The notes under the pieces: generated by a model | Databases searched by the model: none | Seen by the model: only the letters and a program-made list of their open reading frames with translations | What the model was told of the DNA's origin: nothing | Source of the DNA: Echinococcus granulosus | Taxonomy: Eukaryota > Platyhelminthes > Cestoda > Cyclophyllidea > Taeniidae | Assembly: GCF_000524195.1 (NCBI RefSeq) | Contig: NW_020170390.1 | Location: 660,196 to 724,195 of the forward strand | DNA length: 64,000 nt | Reading direction: 5' to 3' | Program-made: the position numbers and the translations under genes | Shown: one piece after another, positions 48,401 to 60,200 of the stretch | Numbering within the stretch: position 1 is the stretch's first letter | Layout of the letters: each line of letters begins with the position of its first letter

Positions 48401-49871
48401 GTTAAGAAAAAGTGTTTATTATTCCGAGGTGCTTAAAATCTAATCTCCGAATCATTTATTTGCGTAAGCTTTCCATCTTCTTATATGATCAGGTTACTTT
48501 CTTTAGAAGGAAAATAGTTATCCTACGGAAATGTATGATGGATCTCTACTGGGGTCAACTTATTACACTTTTGGTACTCCGTGTGCCATAGAGGAATGCT
48601 CATGGCATTGAATTGAGACTTTTTCAATTTTTCACTGCACTTTAATTGAAGGACTTGTTGGGCCAATTAACTCCACTGCCCCTCAAGCAGTGATTAGCGG
48701 GCATTGGTGAAATGTGATTACTGTTGTTAAAGGCGCTCTCTTCTGGGAAGTGGGAATTAAGCTGAGCGTTGAGGTCGGAGGGAGGAGGAGGCGGTGGAAA
48801 AGGCGGAGAGACGCAGTGTCGACTCGCGAAGAATGAGAATCCTCCTCGTGTTAACTCGATTATCCAATCAAACTGAGTCTGCGCTCTAATCAGATTCTGC
48901 ATTGTGTGCTCGGATAAACTAATAAGGTGCGTGCACGCTGGTGCTGGACATTTAAACTAAACGAGGCTGAAAGAAGATGCTAAATCCTTTCTTCTGGCCA
49001 ATTAAGCTACCCTACAACAAGTGGGTGTTGAATAGGGGGAGAAGAGGATGGGGGAGAGTTAAAATTTAAATTAAACAAATAAATTCTTTAATCCCACGAT
49101 AAAAAGAGCTTCAAACTACTCCATTGTAAGGTATTTTTAAAATGAGATGTCAGAAATTCTTTACAAGCTGATGAACTCGGGATTAATGCAGCATTTCCTT
49201 ATCTTTACCATAAAGCACGATACAAGGTGATTGCACAATCACTAATCAATGAGGACTTAAATATTTGACTGATGAAAAAACAATTTTTCCTTATTTTATT
49301 CATACTAGAAGTGGCACATCGGTTGACTTTGCAACAAAGGAACTAACCTTATTATTAAGCCAAGGAACACCTGCTTAATTTTGCAGGAGTAATGTAAATA
49401 ATGTACTAGAAAGGTAACCATTTCCTAAAACTTTATATTCACAAAATCCTCACACTCCTTCTCTCCATCTTCTGTGACCACAAGACCAAATTTTTTAGTG
49501 CTGATCAAACAATTTTTTGTGACACCTACGTTACACAACTTTTCTTAAATACCAGAACACGTGGATGCCAATTGCCTGTGAAGAAGACGTCTTACTGATA
49601 GCAAAAATCATATCCATATAAGAAATTGCCGAGTGTAAATTTGACTTCAAATTTGTCGGTGCAAGTCAGTTTCGTAATTATACAAACATGAGTGCTTTCT
49701 TCGGCCAAGCAAATTACGCTTACATTTTAATTCTTCAAATTTTTCACTTTAAAGAAACATTGCTTTGATGAGCAATGAGAAGTTTGATGAGAAGTTTGGT
49801 TACTTAGTTACACCACAATCAATCACACTCAACGACAAATGGTGAGTTAAAGGCATTCTGATTATTCACAG
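45498..49871. other. Putative first intron of the ZFHX-like gene with candidate regulatory blocks
   Basis: No coding exon was confirmed. GGCCAATTAA occurs at 48661-48670 and again at 48996-49005, within a less AT-rich block (about 48640-49060) that has further ATTA cores. An 86-codon minus-strand frame at 48642-48902 with a proline run overlaps it, but nothing supports it as a gene. Confidence 0.35.
48661..49005. promoter_or_regulatory. Candidate non-coding regulatory block 3
   Basis: Two copies of GGCCAATTAA flank a segment with GTGATTAGCGG, GTGATTACTG and GGGAATTAAGC, all holding homeodomain-type cores. It lies 0.9 kb before the first zinc-finger exon. Inferred from motif clustering only. 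Confidence 0.25.
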
Positions 49872-51234
49872 AGTGCGAAAGGAAGTCATAATGAACCTTC
49901 CGATGGTCGAACCCTCAGTTGCCAACTTCAATGCTGAGAGAGCGCATGTAATGGTATCCCCACCAGCAATTCCAGAAATGGAGACAGGAAACAGCGGCTG
50001 CATCTACTGTCTGACGAAAGTTCTGCACCCGCGCCTGGGAAGAGGCGAATCGTACGCCTGTGGGTACAAACCTTATCGCTGCGAAATCTGCAATTACTCA
50101 ACCGTGACCAAGGGCAATCTGGCAATTCATGAGCAGTCTGACAGACATTTGAACAACGTACAGGTGAATGCTCTATCAGATAGGAGGCATATGATGGAAG
50201 TACACCTTAAAAATTTTAGATTCTTTACAGTTAAATAAATTAGCTCTATCATTGATGCAATAAACCTTAGTAAAAAAAATATAGATTTCCAAATTGCTAA
50301 TTACTTATTATAACACATGTATGTAGAACCACAATCTTTGCTAAAATATTCGGTGTGTTTTTAAGCTGACGAGAAATGTGACCTGACTGAAAGGTTTTAT
50401 TGCTGCTTTTTACAGGAATATGATCAACACCAAAAACTACAATGTGTTCACAAACCCAGTGAACAGGATAGCGTAAACTCATCAGTTAGCCATCCACCAG
50501 CATCAGCAAATCAGAGTTCACCTCCCACTATGAGCTTATTCCCCCAGACCTATCTTGCCTTCCTTGAAGTCTTCAGCCAGAAAGGTGGCACTTGCCCAAT
50601 GGACGACTTCAGTACCGACCTTCTCGAAGTGGCTGACCACACTTTCTTCTGTCAGATCTGTGGTGTCTTTGGAACAGACAGTGTAGAGGAGCTGATCAGT
50701 CACGCAGAGCAGAACCGCATCCCCAAAAATCTTGATTTGGCCAATCAACAGCTGACCACTCACACATCGGGAGCCTGGCACTGCAATCTATGCTCATATA
50801 GGAGTCCTCTGAAGGCAAATTTTCAGCTCCACTGCAAAACAGAGAAGCACGCACAGCGGCTGAGCCTCCTCCTACATGTGTGGGAGGGCAAGGAAGGAAG
50901 ACTGGGTGCATCCCTCCCCACCAATGACCTCCTTCTCTCTTCCACTTCAAAGAATAGCGTGTACTGCCAGCTACGCTGTCTACCCTGTGGTTTCTTTACG
51001 TGCTCTGTGCACAAAATGCGCGTTCATTGTCAGACGCCAATGCACGGTTTTCTCGCAAGCGCCTTTGGCGCTGTAGTCAGGAGACGGAGTCAGTTGAAGT
51101 TGTCACTTATGACGGCTTCTGATGGAGGGAGTGTCATGAACGGTGCGCGAGTGATTTATGCGTGTCGCAAATGTGAGATGACCTTCACTTCTTTGACGGG
51201 ACTAATGCAGCACTTTCAGTCAGCGGACTTTCAC
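49872..51234 (+). other. Zinc-finger exons of the ZFHX-like gene
   Basis: Exons 49872-50163 and 50416-51234 are joined at CAG|GAA. Fingers seen are [19 protein letters not shown] with a downstream RH (the 'TKGNL.IH..S..H' form typical of ZFHX), [10 protein letters not shown]...[22 protein letters not shown]...[21 protein letters not shown]...MH, and [19 protein letters not shown]...FH. The His spacing of five to six is characteristic of this family. The second exon leaves through a GTATGC donor right after the last finger. Confidence 0.85.
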
Positions 51235-54200
51235 GTATGCTCTTTTAAGGCAGCGTTTAATAACACCTAAAAATCTTAAACACCATAAAAATTTTAGCCC
51301 ATTAATAATTTCTAGTGATAAACTGGATGATATGGCTTGTTAAAACCGAGTTGTTCAGTTGAGGCCTAACAATTACACCAGTGCGTATAGCATATGAAAA
51401 TTAAGCTAACTACTTTTCGGCAAATAAATGAGCCTGCAGACAACACACCTTTGAGATCGCAATAGGATCACAGTAAAGCACTGAACAGTCTTATCTTTAA
51501 GTCTGTAACTAAAAAAAAAACTATGAAACGCTATTTTATCAAAGCCTATACTTTGATGAAAATTTAGGATTCTCTCAGGCGGTACCCCTCCGAAACGGAA
51601 TATGTAGCTGTGGTCTGGGAATTTGGTCGAGAGAGTGAAATGCAGAACCATTTTGCAGCAATGACAGAAACACCACAATTGCTTCAAAGTGGAGATACAA
51701 GAGGTGAGTATTTTGGGGACTCACGACCTCTGATGGCAAAAGAAATAGAAGTTGAATTACCCCAAGTTGTCATGATGGCCGCAAACGTGACCACAAAATG
51801 TGGAAGCTCACAGAGTGCTTAGAGAAAAATAATTAAATTGACCTATGGCATATTTGGAAAGTGAAAAATGGCAAATTGCGAATTTGTATGGATCAAAGGG
51901 AGGATAATTCGCATTCGTAAACTTAATAGATCACGTCCCATTTCATTGAAAAGGCTTTGCATGAGAAAACACTATAGCTTTTTTTACAAAAATAGTCGCA
52001 TGATGACCATTTAAAAAGGGAATGCATATTGTGGAAGTGGATACCAGGAGAGGCACAGGATTTTTAAAACAGTACCTCCATCTCCAACCCAACTCCACCT
52101 TAACGTAGGTCAAATGAGGTTGAATGACAAGAACCATGTTTTTGACTACGTAAATGTTTGAGGATTGCATATTTTGTCATTTTATGTTCACCGTATATCA
52201 GTGGAACCGCCGTATAATAACGTTACTTTTATCTTTTCGTTGGCTAAAGAAACGGGATTCGAAGAATTTGCCTAATTAAACCATGCCAATTCTGCCACAA
52301 AATCAACATAATTGGGAGTGTATCAGCACGTAGAATGTGAAGCTAAGTCTACCGACTTTCCGTAATTCAGAATCAGATACATGCGGAAAGGAAGCTGAAG
52401 GTGACTCAATTGCCTACACTGGATCACCATTTTCATTCTCAACTCGATGTGAAAATGAAGTAAGTATGCGTGAGCATTTCCTACTTTTAAAGCAATCTAT
52501 GAATGTATACATTTTTTACGTCTGCAACAGACGATACAAGTCTACTCAAGAGAGAGGCACGCATTAGTTACTCTGTCAGCCCTCTTCAAACCCAGCTTAT
52601 CTGCAAATGATTTGATAATTTATTTGCAAGACCTACTAATTAAACAGTTGATGCTAAAAACACTAAATAAACCCGCACTTTAACCTTTTTTTCATGGGTT
52701 TCTTCCACTTTTTAAATACAACTGGGCTTAAATGGGAAAATACGATATCGTAAGGAGAATAACCTATTAGTGTTGATCGCGACAAACATAACTATTTGTG
52801 ATGCACTTATCAAAATGCAGCTTACTCATTTACAGGACTATCAGTGCTACTTTTTGTCGTATTTGTTGGTCTAAACTACTTTAATCGTTTAATTTATCTG
52901 CATTTGATTTCGCGGGTTGGTCAAAACAAGTTTAAGTTTACATTACTAAAACGTAAAATGAAGGATACAAATAACAGTAACGAATCAGAAAAATATGTAA
53001 GTGGACAATTTTCTGTTGTTTTTGCAGTCTCATATTGAAATATATGTCCCACTTGGAAATGTACCTACGCATACCGAAGGGAAAGCTTTCCTAACAATAT
53101 ACGTACATGAAGTAAGATTGTTAGTGCTTCGCAAGCGCACTTGAGTGGTCTGAAACTGCCCTGAAACGAAAGAAGGCAATACCAAGGCGGAGTGGGTACT
53201 ATCAACGTACAAAGGGATGACGGAGTACTGGTATCATTGGGCTACCGGCATGGCCTGAGGGCCATTCCATCCAGGGGAAGTACAAAGGTGTGGCTTTGAC
53301 AGCCCGCGAACCAAAACGAAGAGTTAAATAATCAAAGCATTCCATATGTACTCAATTTCCAGTTAAAAATACAGGGGAATACCATGACAATCATTGGCTG
53401 AAGACTTTATCACTCCTCAATAATCATGTAAGTAGCAGTAAATTGGAACTTGGACAGACGAAGGATGAAGATAGCATTTACTCAAACAGTTGTCATTATC
53501 TAATCTATAGGCAGTGCATTTAAAATTGTGGTAAGGTGCAACATAATTTCGCCACCAGCAATAGTCTCCATCAGGACATCTATCTATTTTTTAACCTATC
53601 CAGTTACAGAAGCTCATTTAACCTGTTGATAAGGATACTATGGATGTACCTTTTTCGAATTTGACATTAGTTACAGTAACACGGTTCAGTAGCACTCTAA
53701 ATTGGGACGGGCAATTGGCCAGAACTACTTATAGCAGTCAATATCTTCTAAAATGGTGGTAAAGTACTTTACATCTTTTTTTGACTTACACATCGTTAAT
53801 TATGCTTAATTAAAGCATATCACAAAGTTGTTTGGATGTAAACAATACTCTATGCACTTATTATGTGAAAATATGCCATTTAGAAGCGGTATGCACATGT
53901 CCAAACAACTGTCAATCAAACTGAACTTGCTTCAGTCATATTGATGGACCATGAATTGAACGTAATCCCGTACGCGTTTGCTCATCAGTGCATTAGAGTC
54001 GGACAATTTTTAAGTAGTATCAATAGGTTGCGTGTCAATCAAGCCCTAATTTGCTTTCAGGAGACAGTGTCGAAAAAGTTTAATCTACGGCGATTCAATT
54101 CGATAGGTAAGTAATATATGACTCAGATTTTCAAAAGTTTTTGATTGCCGAAATATAAGTCGAACTCAATCTTAGTGTTAAACACCTCACTGGATGACGA

Positions 54201-57200
54201 AGGAAGCAGGATTCGGAGACATTCGGCTCCACCGACAATCAATGCTGAATTCTCGTCCACTTCTGATCAAAGGTAAGGCATGCTTTAGTTTATTTATAAA
54301 TCTTTTATGAAGTTGGGAGTGTTTGTTATGAGTTGTATGTGTAAAAATAGGACCTCATAATGTAATTTGGTGGTTACGGATCATTAAACCATGGAGTGAA
54401 TGACCAAACTATCGTTAGCTGACTTTCCGTTAAACAGTTCGCAACAGCCACTTGACATTACTGAAAAGATTATACTTGAATGCCCTTATAGTAGGCCAAA
54501 AAGTACGGACATACAATTGTGTATGCGCACACATTTGGGGAAAAATTTGGCTATAAAATATACCAACTTGTACATTACGGGAGCAGTGTCGTCTATGCTT
54601 CGCACGATTCATTCTGTAAAGTCAAACATTCCGTAATATACATTTTACTTAAAAAAAACAAGTCGACATTCTATCTTCAAAACAGTGGACATGGTGGAGT
54701 GAAGTGACCGCATTCTTGTATTTAGGAGGAGCAACAGTCACCTGTCTGCCTTACAGACAGATGGCCAAATATGGTTCAAATGCCACCTCTACTAAATACA
54801 AAAACAATACTGAAGTAAGTATTAGTAAAAGGATTAGCATATGATAAAGTGGGAACTGGATGCAAAAATAACTGCGCAGGTTAATGTGTGATCCAATTTC
54901 TTAAATGAAAGGCAGAGTTTTTGAACACCGTCTTTGGCTTGTACTTACTTGGGATTTTAATTAGCATTAGATTGAATGGTCAACTGATTTTTCGCTTTTC
55001 AACTTCACAGAACGGTCTAATCAATAGCTTTCCTTTCATTTTTCTCACAGCAGAAAAAGGAGCATTGAATACGACAACGGTGGCAACGTGTCAGCTATGA
55101 ATGATGCTCAAGTAAGTAGCTGATGGGAATGTATAGATCATGTTTACACACCCTTCGGATTAGCATTAATTGTTGAGGGTTCCTGTTACATGAAAACCTA
55201 CCTCTTTAGTAAAAGACTCACCACATAAGAGTCTCTTGAATTCTGGTGAAAGATCTTAGACAGCTATTGCTTTGCCAAAAACAAGTGCCGTTTCCCATTT
55301 ACAATCCAATAAAACGAGAGACGCCTTCGAGTTGTACGTACTATTCACTCTAAAGTAGTTTATCAAATTTTATACTCCAGTTTAATACTCCAGTTCTTTA
55401 TACAGCATATCACGATGATGGGCATGAAATTGGAGGAATTTGAGAGAGCCACTACATGAGATGCAATAAATGGTTACTAGCGTAAGCAATGTGCTGTGAT
55501 CTCTAATCCTAGAAATGTTACCCAAGGGTCTTACTAGACCAAAGTAGCAAAAGTGTTATCACACAATCCATATCTCGGCAAATGATAATTATGCCTGTCA
55601 CAATGATTCTCACGCTGACATTTGAGGCTAGGCGAGATGGTTCGTGTGAAAACCGTTCAAAAAGCGGTATCAGCTTTTGGGGTACCATCGAGGTATTGCA
55701 TGTGTAATGAACAACAGAAAACTGATATCAAACAAATCGCCTAAGGTGTTGATTTAAGTTAGCTCAGGCAATTAAACTGTAATATCATCCCCTTCAAAGA
55801 ACTCACTGTTCTTAGTAGGCAAGTTTTAATAGGACAAGAATCTCAACTATACCTCTTAGTAAGAATGGAATAACAAACGTTTTCATTGTTTGTCCTATTA
55901 TGTTATTTTGGCAAAAAAATATGCCCTGTTTGTTAACCTAAAACAGGGCACATCTTCTTCTGACTACTTACTACGACGTCTAAATTGAAATTTCAGATGC
56001 CGCAGTCACTACTAGCCGGTGCAACTTGTCAGACCCTGACAGATGGCGAGAACGCGCACTGCAGGTAAGTCTAGAGCCATCGCCTCTTGATGCCATTATC
56101 CTGATTAATAACCTCCTCGATGCCTGAGAATCTACGAACACCAACAAATTACTGAATTTGAAAAATGCGGTGACAAAATTTTTTACTTGAGAGCCTTTAA
56201 TAGGTAACAATCTTGAGCCAAATTTCGGTTTTTGATTTCAACTTACGCATCCATTGCAGTTCATACGTCTTCATTCCTGTCGTAGTCTAATTTGGGGCAA
56301 GAGCAGCTCAAGCGAAATGTCTCAGTAGTTTACGCGATTAAGTTGGGAAAAGAGGCCTGTGTGGTCATCATCAGATGACCATTTCATTAAGACCCATTAG
56401 TGAAGTCAACTTTGGGAATGCCGGCAATACCTAATCACTTTTCCCTCTTAAGAGTCACTTTAGTTACAGTTAAAGACTGTAATGGGCTCCAAATGATATT
56501 CACTTAAAAATGACTAACGGAGTCCTCGACCAAACGAAATTTTAACCATTAAAGTTAAGTTATTGTATTATATCTATTGCTTCTGAAATGCTTGTTAGGG
56601 TTTGACACTGTAAATTCGAAAAGTCGGATACGCAACTTAGGCCATGGCTTTGCAGCGGGTCATTTTCAATTAGGGCTCGCACACATTGTAATAGGCGCAT
56701 TGATGTTAAAGTGCTTTCGTCTACGGAACGCAGCACTTTCAGCCCTAACATCAAAATGTTAAAGACATTAAAGTACCAGCATAAAAAACCTAAGGAAGAA
56801 TGTTCATTTGCACAAAGTCATATTAATATTCCTGGTACCTAAATGATGCTGGGCAATGAGCTCGGAACAGTCAACTATGTAGCAAGCGAGGTAGAGGTAA
56901 TCTCCATGTTCAACTGTGAATTCTTCTTTCAGTCTATTTAATGACGTCTGAGACTCTGATATGGGGTGACATTTGTCCCGGTCAAGGTAGTTAAAAAAGA
57001 AGTCTGTGAGTCTCTGTATGATTTTCATGAATCGTGTTTGGTGAATTCGCACACAGACTCCATTACTAGGAGCAAAGGTGTTAATACTTATTAATTTCTG
57101 TCGGCATTTTGAAGAGTGCTTTAATTGAGCCTTTAGAGAGGTTTTAGTATTCCTGGCAAAATTATTCATTATTGTAACGTCATCTGATAGTGGAGCATGT

Positions 57201-60200
57201 GTTATGCACCACTTTCTCGACAATGAATGGTAGGATGGGAAAATCATTGTTAATGTACCTTAAGCTCGAAGTCTCGTCCTGTGACGCCAGCATCGAAAGT
57301 GGGTGTATAAGTAATACTTAAGTGTACTGAAAAAGCTTTGATTTGAAATAAAAATTCCTGTTTGAAGAAGAATAGTGCACTTCTCGGGAATTATCTCATT
57401 GGAAAAGTTATTGAATGGTAGAACGAAGAATTTGTGGCACCGTTATTACTCACAAAGTTTGCTTGTGACGCAGAACCCTTTTCTATAAACTCTCTCAGGG
57501 ATTTTAATGAAAAGCTGTTGTTATGCCAGATTACATCAGGTCATTTGAAAGGCTTGTCTTTTAAATATACCATGTGCATTCCCCCATTGCCGGCGGTAGC
57601 CTTTGAAACGATGAGTCATTTCGGTGTCAGCTGTGTACCAATCAGTGAGTTGAGTCCTATGACAGATGACCACAGTAATTTCATTTGTCAAAATAATTGG
57701 ATTGATCGGCGGCTCTTTGATTAGAAGTAGCGTCTCCACGACTGCTGCAAGTTTATTTATGTACTTGCATTTGCCCTGTGTGAAAAAATATTCTCGACAG
57801 CTCAACCACACATACACAAAGTGAGTTCCTTCGTCAGTTAAACAAAAATATATAAAAAGAACAATAAATGTGGTCGGCAGAGCTGTCCTCAACATAAAAC
57901 AAACTTATCAGTTAATCTGACTAATAAAATATTACCGTTAAACTTAGTATTTATGACTGTTTAATTAAATTTCTGATGCATTTTCTTTTTGATAATAGAA
58001 TAAAGATTTTCCGATACAAAAGTATTTAAATTAAGCCTCGGATTTGAAAGCTGATAAACTTTTACTAAAGAATGCATGAAAATGAATTGGCGTAGAACTC
58101 GCTTTGTTGAATTATCGGAGTAGCGTGGTGTGTAAAATTGAGTAAAGATCTAAAAACCCATATCTGACTAAATTGTAACTTTACTGAGATTACTGACAAC
58201 AGGCAGAGTTCAGGGTTTGCTCTTGTTGTAAAATGATCCAACAAGATAAGGTGGTGATGGTGGTTTAATGTCACTTGAAAGTAAATGAATAGAATTGCCG
58301 TTTCCTGACTTTGGCGTACATAAATATGCTTTAAGTGAGGTTATAATATCAGAACCTAATATGATGCTGATAATATTTTTTAGTAATTCCATGAGACAAA
58401 CACGAATCACATCAGTAGTAAGTGTAGCAATTAGAGCACGCTCTAACCTCTAACTGTCTCTAAACGTGTTTGACTGCTTCTGTGCTTTGTTCTCAAAAAT
58501 GCATAAAATCAGACAATGTTGCATTTATATCCCACACCACAGTATGCAAAAAGCATTAAGTACCTCACCATTCCAGTTGACTGGAAAGGGAGCACAACAG
58601 TTGGTCTCAGTACGCACTGGTGTTAGTTTTTTGCACCTGATCCCAAACAAGCATTTTGTAAGAGTGGCTTACATCTCTTGACAAAATCCATATGTGAGCC
58701 AACTCTTACGTACCAACAGGATTGATTGCATAACCTGTCCACTTGATACCCCTCATACAACTTGAAACCATACTTTCGGTCTCTGCCGTGGTTGGAAGGC
58801 TCTCAATGAAATATCAATCTCATAATGCCTCACTCGATTAACCTGATTTCGTTCGTAGATGCATACGCGAATTGTGTAAAAGCTAAATCGCCCTTTCAAT
58901 ACCATAGAATGGTTGATAGTAGTGATAAAAAAGATTTGATGAACTAAATTTGAGAAATATTTGGGTACTTTCTACTATAAATTGGAGACATATATATTTG
59001 CAATACGATTAATAAAGCCGGAGATTAGTAATAATAATTACACATACAGAAGTATATTCATCCAGGAATGAATCACGTTACAAAACCGGCTAAAGGTAGG
59101 CGTGGAATACCAAACCATCTAGCTTTTAATAACATCACCCTTTTGCACCGCTAAAACGTACAAAATATTATGCGCTATTATAGCTATTTACAATACTTTA
59201 TTCTTTTGTAGATTATCTACCTCACAAAGCATGTCCAAATAGAATAGGTGATATTTTATCAATACAATTAATGCGTCAAAATTATATAAAAATATATCGA
59301 ACTTAGCAGTGGATAGTGGTTTGTCACTTGAGTGGGCTCATTTGCATCACCGATTGTGCGGATGGAAAGGAAAGGAAAGTCACGTCTGGAGGGAAAAAAG
59401 TTTGTCTGTTTCACGATTCCCCATTCCTGTCTACCCTGTTTTGAAAGCACATCCATGCATGTCTAGAGCATGGCAATTGGCAAATACCAATTAATGGTGG
59501 CATATCTTAGACCTTCAGAAGCGGTACTATTCTGGTAGCAACAGCGCGTTGAAACACGCGAGCACCATGGTGTGCTAATATATTGCCACCTCATGAGTTT
59601 AATAGCTCATTTCACCATTCAACTCAGCTGAATCGTAAGTCTCAATATTTCATTGTCCTCCTCTGTTTCATGCTAACTGTAACTTTACCTGAAACTTAAA
59701 ATGCCCCTCTTTAAAGTCGTTCCTTGGGATGTTTTTCCAATTATTTTGCTTTAATGATTGTATGCACCATAGTTATGCGATGAATACACGATGTGCATCT
59801 CAATTCTACATTTATGCAAATAAATTATTTATATATATTTTTTTTAATTGGAAGACAAACTTCACAATACGCTTAGGTATTTTTGAGAAGGACAAGGGTT
59901 TGTTTTCTTTGTAAAAGGGTTTATAGCCGGTCATACAGCTAACCAATGCATACATGAAACTGATCCTACACCTACTCCAAAGAGATCTAATAAATAAATT
60001 ACTTTATGCAAGCAGTCAGAAAAAAAGATTACTTTTCATTAACGAAATGATAAACTGATCCACTCTATTTTAACAGAGTCGTAAGTCAATTTTAGGGTGA
60101 AGACACAGCTTAACCTTTGTCAGTATAATCATATATTCCATTAATAGGTACGGCAGAATTTATAAATGTTCCTTTCCTAACCCGGGTTCACAAACTTAAT

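Noticed and set aside
54726..54814. Open segment flanked by AG and GTAAGT between ZFHX linker exons
   Set aside because: Its length (89) would break the phase between 54272 and 55051, and the entry phase meets a stop.
57434..57724. Plus-strand frame of 96 codons
   Set aside because: It overlaps the minus-strand frame that has a signal-peptide-like start; no splice phase fits the ZFHX gene and no domain is seen.
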